The translations under genes were made by a program, and so were the position numbers. The notes beneath the pieces are model-generated. The model saw only the letters and a list, made by a program, of their open reading frames with translations. It had not been told where the DNA came from and did not search any database. From Ephemerocybe angulata (lineage: Eukaryota; Basidiomycota; Agaricomycetes; Agaricales; Psathyrellaceae), in NCBI GenBank assembly GCA_013368325.1, contig JAACJK010000231.1, positions 1 through 64,000 of the forward strand: DNA of 64,000 nt, read 5' to 3'. Positions 46,915-57,271 of the stretch are shown in pieces; positions within the stretch are counted from its first letter, which is position 1; each line of letters begins with the position of its first letter.

Positions 46915-48681
46915 CAACGCGTCTCTTGACGCTCGCGGCTCTCGCCGTCGTCGCCTCTGGTGCGTACGGCGCCCCATATTATGTATATGTTCAAATCATT
47001 GACAAACTTGAGCAGCTGTGTCGGTGCAGCTTGTCCCCCCTGCCCTGAGAGGAGTGCCCAACTCTGTGTCAGAGGACACTCCAGACCTCGAGGGCAGGCT
47101 AACAGACATCGATACCATTGTCTCTACTGCCCAAATTGTGGAGCAGAAGGATGGTCCCACGGCCGACTCGCCCCCCAACCAGCCTATCTCAGATACTGTC
47201 GTCACTGCCGTCGATGGAGAGCTCACAGAAGCGGGTGCCGCCACGCCTTCGAACTCCACTAGCAACGGAAGGAGGACGTTGCCAAAGAAGCGGCGTGCTG
47301 TTAGCGACTATAACCTCGTGTTCTCGGGTACGGGAACCAGATCCACAGATAGGGATGCGTCGATCCAGGGTACTGCATACCTGACCTTCCGCGTCATCGA
47401 CAACTCGACCTACAACGTGGACGCGTGCTTGGACTTCTGCTCTTCCGAGCCCAAGTGTGGTGAGTACACATACCTGAACCCTTAACTTATCAAATATACT
47501 TACCTGATAACCATATCCCCTAAAATCTAGTTTTTGCGAACCTGTACTATGAGTTCAACAACGAGAGGTTGGACCACTTCGACCGGGAAAAGTCTAACCT
47601 TAAATGTGCGATCTATGGCGACGTTCATACAGCGGTTGAGAAGACGAACTTTGGAGGGCAGCAATCGTACAGCACTGGCAACTCGCTGACCTACATCCAG
47701 CAAAGCAGTGGATGGGCGTCCAAGGATCTACTCGAACCCGATGTTCCGGAGGGCTACGAGCTGGTATTTGGACCTCTAGATGGCGCGAACAACGCCCCAG
47801 GGGTGAGTTGTCCAACTTTAGGATTCGCTCATTGATCCGGTGCGCGCAATATCTAACTAAAATCTTCTACTGCATAGTATATGGGCTTCGCTTTCCTGGA
47901 CAAGTATGATGTGGATGCGTGCGCGCGCGAGTGCAACCGTCGAGGCGCAGATGGGAATGGTGGTGCGTGCCAGTACTTCAACATCTGGCGCGCAGTCGTG
48001 AGCGGCGTGCCTACGACCTACACATGCAGCATGGTACGCGCGACGAACTTACCTTCAATTTGGAAACTTTAGTTTACTGATATACATCCGTTATCCCCGC
48101 TTACATAGTACTTCATCGTCGCGGACGCATCTACTGCAGTCAACACCGGCCAAGGCGACCTTAAAGTCACATTCTCCCGCGGATACAGCCGAAAGAACTA
48201 CCTCATCGACGGTGGATTCGAAGGCTACACCGAATGCGCGTCGTTCTGCTTTACGGAATCCTACACTAACTGGGTCGCCAGCAGCCCGGCGGGCGGGTAT
48301 CTCGATGCCTCTGTCTTCTACTTCAAGACTTATGCGCGTAATGGGCATGGCTCTGCCCTGCTCGGCTCTGCTACATTTGCGGACGACAAGTCCGGCACAC
48401 TCAGCGTCGCCCAGCCGCTCAAAACAGAGGCTGGGAAGAAGTATCAAGTCGCTTTCTTCCAGAACAGCGCATTCAGTGGTCCAACCTTCCAGGCAAAGTC
48501 CATTGTCCAGGTGCTTTGGAATGGCAAGGTCGTCGAGACGATTAAGCCAGGATTTACCACCTGGAAGTTCCATTCGGTGGACGTGGTAGCGGTGGGTAAT
48601 GATATTCTGGCTTTCAGCGGTGGGTCTGCTCCTGCGTGGACCTTCTTGGATGACGTTTCGCTGTGGCCCCTTTTCCAGTAG
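46915..48681 (+). CDS. Secreted protein similar to fruit-body-specific protein A
   Basis: ATG at 46915 starts MILTTRLLTLAALAVVASA, a signal peptide split by an intron near 46969-47024. A Pro/Ser-rich propart and basic KKRRAV (possible Kex2 site) follow. The mature region has YNLVFSGTGTRSTDRDASIQ, VDACLDFCSSEPKC, FANLYYEFNNERLDHF, GWASKDLLEPDVPEGYEL, VDACARECNRRGADGNGGAC, QYFNIWRAVVSGVPTTYTCS, VNTGQGDLKVTFSRGY and DGGFEGYTECASFCFTESY. The paired PAN/Apple-like cysteine spacing (DACxxFC...C) suggests a disulphide-linked adhesive fold. The C-terminal part (about 48200-48680) resembles a galactose-binding-like beta domain ending DVSLWPLFQ. This fits the mushroom family named fruit-body-specific protein A, whose biochemical role is unknown. 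Four introns. Confidence 0.8.
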
Positions 48682-48902
48682 AGAATAACTCTACTCTGAA
48701 CTCTCCTTTATTTATCTATCCCCTTCAACCTCTCAGAACTCGGACTCTCGCTTTCTTAGCTTTATGCCAGGTCTTCTGAGGCCGTGCAGTTGTAATCCGG
48801 TTCCATAATTGTTAATAGCGATCATATTTCTTTAAAAAAGGAGGGAAAACGGATTTGAATGCCGCTTGAGGTGGATAAGGGCCCCGCCCCTCCCAAGCCT
48901 AC
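48682..48902. other. 3' flank of secreted-protein gene
   Basis: Probably the 3' untranslated region of the gene ending at 48681, followed by the edge of the 517-bp duplicated unit. Confidence 0.35.
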
Positions 48903-49419
48903 CCAAGGCCATCGTGTTAAGAACGGGCGCTTAAAGTAGCACATTTTGCGATATTTGGATCCGAAGCCGATGACACTGAATGATCGGCCGTGCGATACTT
49001 ACGGTCGCCGTCGGTCGGCCGCTGAACCGGCTCAGGCTTCTGGTTTCCTCCGCATCCATCATGATAAAGTTCGGCCGCTCAGCTTATCAAGTCGACTCCT
49101 TCCTCCCCCATTGCTGAGCTTATTGGACAACTACATGGTCCAGATGGTCTCCATCGGAAATGGAAGTACCATGCCATACAGTCGGCGACTAGGTATCTCT
49201 ATCATCGAGCTCGATTCTTCGGAAACAAGCCATCCATGGCTCGATGCCAGGCGGCCGAAGGACTTCACTTCCCGAGTGCGAGGATTCATCATACTCGGCT
49301 GGCTTCCACTCTCGTCTGGGACCGATACGATTTGTATCTACTATCTGAAGGTCTTGCCATTTACAAGGCATTCAATGGTAGGTTTGTGCCATTTCCTTCC
49401 ATTTTGCCGCCTCCCCCCG
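48903..49419 (+). repeat. 517-bp duplicated unit, copy B
   Basis: This segment is nearly identical to the reverse complement of 34413-34929. Differences include an extra gcgag near 49277 and loss of a duplicated attga near 49374. The first shifts the frame after DARRPKDFTSRV relative to copy A, so at least one copy is non-coding as it stands. The flanking sequences differ on both sides. Confidence 0.85.
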
Positions 49420-50226
49420 TCGACGATACTATGTGGTCTCTTTTGCTGCGGCCGCGCGGGCCTCGGGCGATCACCCTTTCCCAGATATTGTGACCCGCCA
49501 TGTTCTATGAGGTATCTTCATTGCGTTATATGGTATATTTAGGCTGTTCGAATCCTCCTCGTATCCCCCCGTGGTGAGTGGTCCCAGAAAACTCCCTCCC
49601 GAGCGCATTTATGACCAGCGTTTAATTTAGGTGTCCATCCTGGGTATCTCGTCGCTTTTGCCATGGCCCAATTAACAAATATGCACAGGGCAACTGTCTC
49701 GGACACGCTCCGTCTGCGGAAATCTGGCCCACTTGCTACTTCGTGATGACGGTGAGCTCCCTCCCTGGCAGCTGTGAATCATAGTGGGTCGACGCTTAGC
49801 CGTTTGTCATCGGCCAAGGGCAGCTAGGAAAATCGCCCCTGAATTGTTCTTCTTGTTTTGTTCCTTCGGCATAGATGGACTAAATATTTCATTTGCTCGC
49901 ATTCGGGTCTATTGTATTTGGTGGTGCACGATCGCGCTTCTTGTTTTCGCGCTGACATATTGGTGGTGTTTGAACCGATCTAACGAGGGAGCATCCCAGT
50001 ATCGACCAGCTGGCCCATGCCATGGCGAACGTCTCGGATTCTAAGGTGAGTGGTTACAATAGCTCTCATTCGCTCGTACCACATCTTATTGGTGATGCAT
50101 CATGAGGAGGTCCCTGACGGAAATGGACCTTTCAGCGTATGTAATAGCCGTCTTCACTCAATAAGGCGATACTTTTAAGGGGGATCACTTGCGCTTCAAC
50201 CACCACCATCAGGCTCATCTGTCTGT
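49420..50226. other. Upstream region of MYND/DUF4470 gene
   Basis: No gene could be supported. An open frame at about 49784-50044 with a hydrophobic stretch has no recognised family. The region should include the promoter of the gene starting at 50227. Confidence 0.35.
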
Positions 50227-51425
50227 CATGACTGCCCCCGTCCCTTCTTTCGCCCTCGATAAGTTACCCTGCGCCAACGTTTATGGAGCCTGTTCTCAGC
50301 CAGGAACCATGTCGTGCAGTGCATGCAGGCTTGTTTCGTACTGCTCAGCGGTATGTTTATTTTATCTTTCGCAACGGAACGTCCACACTCATGAGATAAC
50401 CTCAGTCATGCCAGAAAACCCATTGGAAGGTACATAAACGAGGTACGATTGTCATCGATTTGCTGGATCGCCGATTGAAAAAGCTTTCTTTAGCCTGCAA
50501 AGACCCTATGAGGTCGAAAGATTGGCTACCTGTTTGGATACGCGTGAATCGCTCCCCCAGATTTACGACTCAAGCCCAGGCGGAGCAGGAGAAGGAGTGT
50601 CGCCTCACCGGTGATATACCACTTGGATATTCTCTGTACGTCTCAACGCATTTTGCCTGCTGAGCATGCACTCATCTGGCATAGCTGGGGATCATCGCCC
50701 GCTGTAGACGTGATAAACCTGGACTTGAACGAGAAGGATGCGACGATGGACTTCAAATTGGCGTTCCCAGGTAAGGCAGGATATGATGTGATCCATGCTA
50801 TTGTTGCTGATACATTCACGTTTAGCATGTGGAGACTTCCGCAACGTTCTGAAGACTGTCAACTCCCTCCCTTCGGACTATTCCGGGGACCTCACCATCT
50901 TGATCAACGACAATATTCTGACAATCTCTGCGCGCCATGTCATTCTCCTCATCCTCTTAGGCACTACGGCAGATGAAAGTTTGGCAGCCGACCTCGCTCT
51001 TCATTTCTGGTACTCTGCATTTGTCCCGGTCGAATACAAGGAGAAATACTCTGAAGCCGCGAGGTTATTCCTGGACAGTCTCGACGAAAATGAAGACATC
51101 AGTCCGCCCGTCTTCCTCGGGCCCAGCTCAAATATGCGCTATCCTATTACACACGAAGATTGCGAAAGCTACATACGACACTGTGGCGTGACCCGCATCC
51201 CCGCATCTCAAGCTCGAGGGGAATACTTCCGTATCATGCATCTATCTCTACGAAGGGACTACTTCTCCAAGATCTACTACAACATGAGGCCATCGCACCG
51301 CGTCGGTCTACAGGAATATCGTCGAACCGGTGTCGTCCTGCCGTTTGGTGCAGACCTTTCTCGCTTCAGCGAGCCCAATTCTTCCCTGTTCTTTTCGTGT
51401 GGTTGCTGGTTCCAAAGCGATACGG
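50227..51425 (+). pseudogene. MYND-finger/DUF4470 gene, 5' part, broken by Ty3 retrotransposon
   Basis: ATG at 50227 starts MTAPVPSFALDKLPCANVYG, and a MYND-type finger follows (CSQPGTMSCSACRLVSYCSAVCQK with HWKVHKRG). The usual last Cys of the finger is replaced. Further exons give LACKDPMRSKDWLPVWIRVN, then AVDVINLDLNEKDATMDFKL and the DUF4470 motif ACGDFRNVLKTV, TILINDNILTISARHVILLI. A later exon contains VRLFLDSLDENE-like helices, MRYPITHEDCESYIRHCGV and RPSHRVGLQEYRRTGVVLPF. The reading frame runs to FFSCGCWFQSDT and is then cut at 51425 by the LTR retrotransposon. The rest resumes at 57760. MYND/DUF4470 proteins are an expanded Agaricomycete family of unknown role. Confidence 0.88.
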
Positions 51426-51718
51426 TGGGATGGTCAAGAGTGAGAGAGCTGCGACTGCGACAAGAAACGACAAGAGACTGCTGTGCTGCGACGACGACGA
51501 CAAGAAAGACACGATGCAACACGAATGTATTGGATGAAGAAACGAAAGGAACGCGACGCGTCGCAAAAGCCAGCAAGCTGACTAAGCTCCGAAGCCGCCA
51601 CACAACTCGACCAAACACGAAGCCGCGCCAACCTCGGCTCTACTCTACTCTAGCGTCTATCTATCCTACTCTACTCTACTCTCCTCTATCCTCTCTGGAG
51701 TGGGGCCACCCCACTCCA
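51426..51718 (-). repeat. LTR (3' LTR in element orientation)
   Basis: A 293-bp LTR bounded by TG..CA. It contains a (tctac)n-type microsatellite near its right side and a 21-bp palindromic end with arms ggagtgggg and ccccactcc. Confidence 0.95.
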
Positions 51719-51732
51719 TGCTCCCCCCCCCG
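51719..51732 (-). other. Polypurine tract next to 3' LTR
   Basis: On the minus strand a run of nine G followed by AG lies immediately before the 3' LTR, the expected place for plus-strand priming. Long A and A/C runs follow at 51755-51785 on the plus strand. Confidence 0.65.
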
Positions 51733-51962
51733 AAAGCAGCGCCGTCCCGGCGCGAAAAAAAAAAAAAAACAAACAAAAGCAACGAAAAGAAAAGCGAAAC
51801 GAACCAACAGCCGCCTCCCCGCGGACACTCAGAAAGCGAACAACCACCACCTCTAAACACCACAACAACAACCACCCCTGGCGTGTCCGAGCCCCGCCCG
51901 ACGCCTCATCAACCGACGTGTCCGAGCCCCGCTCGACGTCCCAGCCTCGTACCACAAAACCC

Positions 51963-54900
51963 TCACTCCTCACCGCTCGAGTCATCCCCTGACTCCTCCG
52001 ACTCCGACTCTGAATCCGAACTCGCACTCCCCGCTTCGCTTGCCCCTTCCAACAACCTCCTCTCTGCCTCCACTTTCTGTTTCTCTTCCTCCCGTCGCTC
52101 CTTCTCTCGCACCTCTTCTGCGGCCATCCTCCTCTTCTGCTCTCTCTCCAGCCTCGACCCCTTCTTCGGTACGAACCCCCGCAGCCTTCTCGCACTGAAC
52201 CTCCCACTAATCTCCACCCCTCCCAGCGTCTCCAACACATACGAGTTCACCAACCTCCTCACCACCCTCCTCGGAACCGACCACTTGGGTAAGAGTTTCC
52301 GATCGCACTTGAACGTCATGTCCAAGTCGCTCCGGTAAACTTGCACCAGCTGACCCGGCTTAAACACCACCTCCCCAGGTCTCTTCGCCAACACCCTCCG
52401 ATCAAACGCCTCCTTCCGTCTCACCGCGTGCTTCACCATCGCCGCGTACCCGTCCAGCCTCTGCTGAGCGACGTACGCCATTTGGCGCGTAACATCCTCC
52501 TTTCCCACCGCCTCCACCGCACTGACCTCTACCGGAGTCCTCGACGTGTTGATGACCATCCCCAGTAGCAGCTCCTTCGGACTAAACCCCAACGCTGGTA
52601 ACACCCGCCTATTCACCATCCTCACCGCCGTGTCCAAATGCTTCGGCCACGCCTTCGGTATGTCCTCTTTCTCCATCCCCTCGCAATCGTCGTCCCCTAA
52701 CTCCGGCGCACACAGACGCTTCAAAACGTGAAGTAGAATCTTGTTCGCACCCTCCACCAGCCCGTTCACCCACGGAGAATACGCCGACACCACCTCCCTC
52801 TTAGTGTTCCACCCGTTACAATACTCCAATACATCTTGATTGTCGAAATGAGAACCGCCGTCCGTCATGAAGCATTCGGCCTCCACGTAGCAATTGAATA
52901 TGGTGGTAAGGCTTTCGATTGTCGTCTTCGCTGAGCCAGACTTCTTGGACTTGAAGACCCAAACGTGTTGGGAATACACGTCCAGATACACACCCAGCGT
53001 ATGGTACCCGCCGACGCCGACCGGCATGGATAGGTAATCGGCCACCAGCAGCTCGAACGGGTGCCTACGCGTGATCGGCTGCAGCAGAGCGTGAATGTGC
53101 TTGCTGCCGAAGTTCTTGCACGGACCGCAGTCCCGTATCGCCTCCAAGATGCTCGCGTCCAAGCCCGGGCTCCAGACCTCGTCCATCATCTTCAACTTCA
53201 CCGCGTCCCTCCCCCAGTGACCCCCTTCCTCATGCACCTTCGCCGCCCGCCTCACCGCCTCTTCCCTCGTCAAGCACTCCACCCTCGACCTGGCCCTCGT
53301 ACTGTTTCCCCCTCCCAATCGCCATAACTTGCCATCCTCGATAAAGTAGTCCTCCGCACGGTGCGCCGCTCGCTTCCTCTCCCTCGTCGATTCCCCCACG
53401 TCCAGCTCCACTAACGCCCTTATCACCTCCACGAACATCGGCTCATCCTCGTACCTCTCCAACAACGCGGTTGCCTCCACCAACTCCTCCATGTCCACTT
53501 TCCACAGGTCGTACGCCAACCCCGTAACCGCCTCCCAATCCTCCTTCACCGTCCACGCGCTCCCATCCCCTTCTTCCGTCTCCCGGCCCTCCGCCGCTCG
53601 ACTCAACGCATCCGCCACAACATTCGACTTCCCCGGGATGTGCCTCACATCAACGATCTGGTGAGCCATGATTCCGCTCAACCACCTCGAGTGCGTCGCC
53701 CCCAGCTTATCGTTCGTCAAAATGTCCCTCAGCGCCTGACAATCCGTCTCCACCTCCACCGGGAACCCCCACACCATATCTGAAAACTTGTCCAGCCCGA
53801 ACTTGAGCGCCGCAAACTCCGAAAGGAAGGACTTGTAGCGCCGTTCCGTCTTCGAGGTGCGTTTCGACGCGAATCCTATGGGATGTCGCTTGCTCACCTC
53901 CTTCCCACTCGCCAGTACCGTCTCAAACCTCTGAGCCAACACCGCCCCGAACGCATCCGCACACCCGTCCGTCGTGATCACAAAGGGCGAACCATCGTAC
54001 TTCGGGTTCCTCAACACCGGCCCCGACGTCAACACCCCTTTCAACTTCAGGAACGCCTCGTCCTGCTCCTTCCCCCACCGGCCCTCCATCTTATACCCCG
54101 ACATCACCCTCCTGTACACCGCCTTTGACGTCTTCACCGGCATCTCCACCCCCATTAGCACATCCCTCAACGGCCCTTCAATCGACGCGAACCCCTTCAC
54201 CAAATCTCTGAACCACGCCGCCAACCCCAGAAACCTCGCCAACTCCAACGCATCCTTCGGCTGCTTCCAGTTCACGATCGCAGTGAGCTTCGACCGATCT
54301 GGACGAACCCCATCCCTCCCGACCGTCGCCCCCGCGAACACTACCTCCGACATGAATAGCTTCGTCTTCGGCGCCGACAACGACAACTTCCTCTCCCTAC
54401 AACGTTCAAACACCCTCCTCAAGTTCCCCATCGCCTCCTCGAACTCGTCCGCCGCCGTCCCCGCATCATCCACGAAATTTTCCAACGTTCCATCCAGCAC
54501 CATGTCGTGCAAATGCTCCGCCGTTATTTGCGCAAACTTCGATGGTGCGTTCTTCAACCCGAAAGGCATCTTCGCGTACCAGAAATGACCTCTCCCCTCC
54601 ACGTAGAACGCCAAATACGGCCTCGACTTCTCGTCCACGACCACCGCATAAAACCCCGCCGCGAAATCGAACACGCACACGAACCTCTTCCCACTCAGCC
54701 TCCTTTGCTTCTCCCTAATATCCCCCTGCGGCATCGGCGCAATCTCGATTACGCGATTCACCTCCGCGAAGTTCTGACACACCCTCCACTTCGTCTCCTC
54801 CTCCTTCACCGTCTCCACCTCCTCCACTTCTCCCGGCTCAGGTACGTCGAAATACGAACCCAGCCCCGCTTCCACGCACTGCTGATTCACTCTCCTCTTC

Positions 54901-56132
54901 AGCTCCTCCAACGACAGCCCCACCCCCGCATGCGCCTTCTGCGCCAAGGTCGTCGGTGAGACGCACTTGACCTTCATCGGGTCACACTGCTCTATCACCC
55001 CGGCCTCCAACATCTCATCCAACTTCCCATCCAGGTACTTCCGCTGCGGCGGCGTCAACGGCCTCTGGCGCGCCTTCAACGAGAACTTTGCACCCTCCGG
55101 TATATCCAACGTCATCACCGCCCCTTCCGCCTGCACCACCTCCCCAACCGACAACGCGAACACATCAGCGAACTCTTCCACCAGCTTCACTACTCGCTCC
55201 CTCTCCGCCTCCGTCAAATCCTCCCCAATCTGCACCTGCCCCACAACCGCCGCCACACGCTTCACCGCAAACGGCTCTGTCTCCCTCGTGAAGATAGACT
55301 CCCCTCCGACCGCAAACACGCTCACCGGCTCCTCCATCACCGCTTCCTCGCAATCCTCCGTCACCATGCACACCGGTACGTCCACTCCGCCCACTAACCT
55401 CGGGTCCCCTCGCTGACTTCGCAACTCCATTGACCCCCACTTATCACTGATCTCCACGCTGTCGTCACTATACTTGTGCACGACGGCAAACGCCTTCTTC
55501 AACGGCTTCCCGAATAAAAACTCCCAATGACCTCCACTGTCAAACACCTCGAACCACCCCCACGCGCGCACCGTCCCAATCGTAAACCATCCTCCCCATC
55601 TACCCCTGCCATCCACGATCGACCCGTCTGCCAACTTAAACCTCTTCACCGACTTCCTCAACTTCCCCAACCTCTCTTTGTTCGCCTCGTACACCCTCGA
55701 ACACATGATCCCCGCCAACGCCCCCTCATCCCACGAACACCGCACCATCACCGTCCCACTCATCCCTTCGATCCCCAAATCACACTCGAACGGCTCCACC
55801 TGCAAATCCTCCTCGGGTCTCACGTCGAACAGGTTAAAAACATCTGATTCATCTTCGCTACGACATTCTGGTACGTGATTCTGATTGTCTTCTTTGTTTT
55901 CCTGCGACTGACTGACGGTTGCCTTCCACCCGATTAGGCCGACAACCCCTCCTCGTTTTCCGACTCGACCGACTCGACATCCACCCACCGCATCTCCAAC
56001 GTCTTCTTCCCGTCGAACCCCAAGACCCTCGCGCACACTCCCCTCCACACCTGCTCCTTCTTCAACAATTGCCTCTCCTCCGGCACCGTGCAGTCCAACG
56101 ACCTGTGCCCAACCGTCCCACACTTGAAACAC
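51963..56132 (-). CDS. pol: Ty3/gypsy Pol polyprotein (protease-like, RT, RNase H, integrase)
   Basis: One open frame of about 1389 codons. The N-terminal retropepsin-like region has WDEGALAGIMC where a D-S/T-G is expected. Reverse transcriptase shows FAAGFYAVVVDEKSRPYLAF, KMPFGLKNAPSKFAQI and the catalytic FVDD at about residues 553-556. RNase H has PFVITTDGCADAFGAVLAQ. The integrase has a GGHWGRDAV and DCGPCKN zinc region, catalytic Asp in VADYLS (about residue 1031), Asp in MTDGGSHF (about 1090), and Glu in WVNGLVEGANK (about 1126). A GPY/F-like tail is KWSVPRRVVRRLVNSYVLET. No chromodomain is seen; the end is a Glu/Arg-rich coil and a Ser/Asp tail. Pol lies in the -1 frame relative to Gag, so expression needs frameshifting or splicing. 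Confidence 0.95.
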   Translation of the reverse strand: MFQVWDGWAQVVGLHGAGGEAIVEEGAGVEGSVREGLGVRREEDVGDAVGGCRVGRVGKRGGVVGLIGWKATVSQSQENKEDNQNHVPECRSEDESDVFNLFDVRPEEDLQVEPFECDLGIEGMSGTVMVRCSWDEGALAGIMCSRVYEANKERLGKLRKSVKRFKLADGSIVDGRGRWGGWFTIGTVRAWGWFEVFDSGGHWEFLFGKPLKKAFAVVHKYSDDSVEISDKWGSMELRSQRGDPRLVGGVDVPVCMVTEDCEEAVMEEPVSVFAVGGESIFTRETEPFAVKRVAAVVGQVQIGEDLTEAERERVVKLVEEFADVFALSVGEVVQAEGAVMTLDIPEGAKFSLKARQRPLTPPQRKYLDGKLDEMLEAGVIEQCDPMKVKCVSPTTLAQKAHAGVGLSLEELKRRVNQQCVEAGLGSYFDVPEPGEVEEVETVKEEETKWRVCQNFAEVNRVIEIAPMPQGDIREKQRRLSGKRFVCVFDFAAGFYAVVVDEKSRPYLAFYVEGRGHFWYAKMPFGLKNAPSKFAQITAEHLHDMVLDGTLENFVDDAGTAADEFEEAMGNLRRVFERCRERKLSLSAPKTKLFMSEVVFAGATVGRDGVRPDRSKLTAIVNWKQPKDALELARFLGLAAWFRDLVKGFASIEGPLRDVLMGVEMPVKTSKAVYRRVMSGYKMEGRWGKEQDEAFLKLKGVLTSGPVLRNPKYDGSPFVITTDGCADAFGAVLAQRFETVLASGKEVSKRHPIGFASKRTSKTERRYKSFLSEFAALKFGLDKFSDMVWGFPVEVETDCQALRDILTNDKLGATHSRWLSGIMAHQIVDVRHIPGKSNVVADALSRAAEGRETEEGDGSAWTVKEDWEAVTGLAYDLWKVDMEELVEATALLERYEDEPMFVEVIRALVELDVGESTRERKRAAHRAEDYFIEDGKLWRLGGGNSTRARSRVECLTREEAVRRAAKVHEEGGHWGRDAVKLKMMDEVWSPGLDASILEAIRDCGPCKNFGSKHIHALLQPITRRHPFELLVADYLSMPVGVGGYHTLGVYLDVYSQHVWVFKSKKSGSAKTTIESLTTIFNCYVEAECFMTDGGSHFDNQDVLEYCNGWNTKREVVSAYSPWVNGLVEGANKILLHVLKRLCAPELGDDDCEGMEKEDIPKAWPKHLDTAVRMVNRRVLPALGFSPKELLLGMVINTSRTPVEVSAVEAVGKEDVTRQMAYVAQQRLDGYAAMVKHAVRRKEAFDRRVLAKRPGEVVFKPGQLVQVYRSDLDMTFKCDRKLLPKWSVPRRVVRRLVNSYVLETLGGVEISGRFSARRLRGFVPKKGSRLEREQKRRMAAEEVREKERREEEKQKVEAERRLLEGASEAGSASSDSESESEESGDDSSGEE

Positions 56133-57271
56133 TCCCCACTACACGCTCCCACCGCTCCCGGCTTTAACGGAAACGGCGTATCTTCACACACCCACCCATC
56201 AACCCCGTACTTCTCCTCCCATGCCTTCACCTGCTCCACGTACGCCTTCTTTCCTTCCGCTGTATCCGGATGATGTACTAACCCCGTCAGGGCTTTCCGC
56301 ACCTTATCTTGAAGGTCCTTCGTCAACGGGGTCTGCTGCTGCCGCATCCTGCCCCAACCTACACGTCCACCACCTGCGCCTCCTCCCGAACCGCTACCAC
56401 CTCCACCACCGCTGCCTCCACCGCCGCTCATCTTCATCGTCGCGATCATCGCTGTCAACGCCCGGATTTTCTCGTCTTGCTCGGCCCTCTGCCCCTTCAT
56501 CATCTCGCTCATCCTCTCATCCTGCTCCGCCCTGTGCTTCCTATCCTCCTCCAAACCCTCCACTCTCGCCAGAATCGCCGCCATGTCCACATCCTTCAAT
56601 GCCGCCACAAACTCCCTCCAATTCTCGTACGTCCCTGCCACCTTCTCCTTCAGCGCCCTGGGGAGATTGCTAATAACCGTCCTTATCAAATTCGCCGTCT
56701 CCGCGAAACCCGCACCCACCGCCAACTCCATCATCTCGTCCGCCATCACGACATGGGCCCACTCCAAATCCCCGTCCGCGTCCTTCACCTTCGTCACCAA
56801 CTCCTCCATCGACAACCTCTTCCTCATCAACGCCTCTTCACAGTCCGCCACCGACTTCACCTTCGTCTTCTCCTTGAACTTCTCGAGGAACGCCGCCTGC
56901 ACGGCCGACCATTCCGCCTTCTCTGCCGTCGGTAACCCGTCCCACCACGTCTCCGCCTCGCTATCCACCGCCAAGTAGTTTCCGAACACCGCCAAACGGT
57001 GCGCATCGTTCTTCTCCTCTGTGCCCCGGTTGAATGCTTTAATGAACGCCCTCGCCTTCTGCTTCTCTTTCTTCCCCCCCGCAAACTCGTTTATGGTGAC
57101 CGTGACGACCATGTAGCCCTCGCCTTCTGTACTCGGAACGATGTTCTTTGCCGAAATAAACCTTCCTTTTTCGTCTCGGAGATTGTGCCTGCCACGCGCT
57201 CGCTCCAGTGTGAGCCGATCGATGGAATGTATGCTGTGAGAAACGGGACTGATGCTGAGGGAACCGAACAA
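55934..57271 (-). CDS. gag: Ty3/gypsy Gag polyprotein
   Basis: This is the capsid-type structural protein of the retrotransposon. The open frame extends from 57271, but its first ATG is at 57112 (MVVTVTINEFAGGKKEKQKA), so that is the more likely start unless an upstream exon is spliced in. Motifs typical of fungal Gag are present: AVFGNYLAVDSEAETWWDGL and EWSAVQAAFLEKF. A disordered Gly-rich segment (SGGGGSGGGGGSGSGGGAGG) follows a coiled part. The C-terminal zinc knuckle is CFKCGTVGHRSLDC (C-x2-C-x4-H-x4-C). It ends at 55934, overlapping the pol frame by about 200 bases. The frame is intact. Confidence 0.92.
   Translation of the reverse strand: MFGSLSISPVSHSIHSIDRLTLERARGRHNLRDEKGRFISAKNIVPSTEGEGYMVVTVTINEFAGGKKEKQKARAFIKAFNRGTEEKNDAHRLAVFGNYLAVDSEAETWWDGLPTAEKAEWSAVQAAFLEKFKEKTKVKSVADCEEALMRKRLSMEELVTKVKDADGDLEWAHVVMADEMMELAVGAGFAETANLIRTVISNLPRALKEKVAGTYENWREFVAALKDVDMAAILARVEGLEEDRKHRAEQDERMSEMMKGQRAEQDEKIRALTAMIATMKMSGGGGSGGGGGSGSGGGAGGGRVGWGRMRQQQTPLTKDLQDKVRKALTGLVHHPDTAEGKKAYVEQVKAWEEKYGVDGWVCEDTPFPLKPGAVGACSGECFKCGTVGHRSLDCTVPEERQLLKKEQVWRGVCARVLGFDGKKTLEMRWVDVESVESENEEGLSA

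Noticed and set aside
48946..49542. A gene made from the 517-bp unit copy B
   Set aside because: Relative to copy A it has a frame-changing insertion near 49277, and no further exons could be joined, so it is listed as a repeat only.
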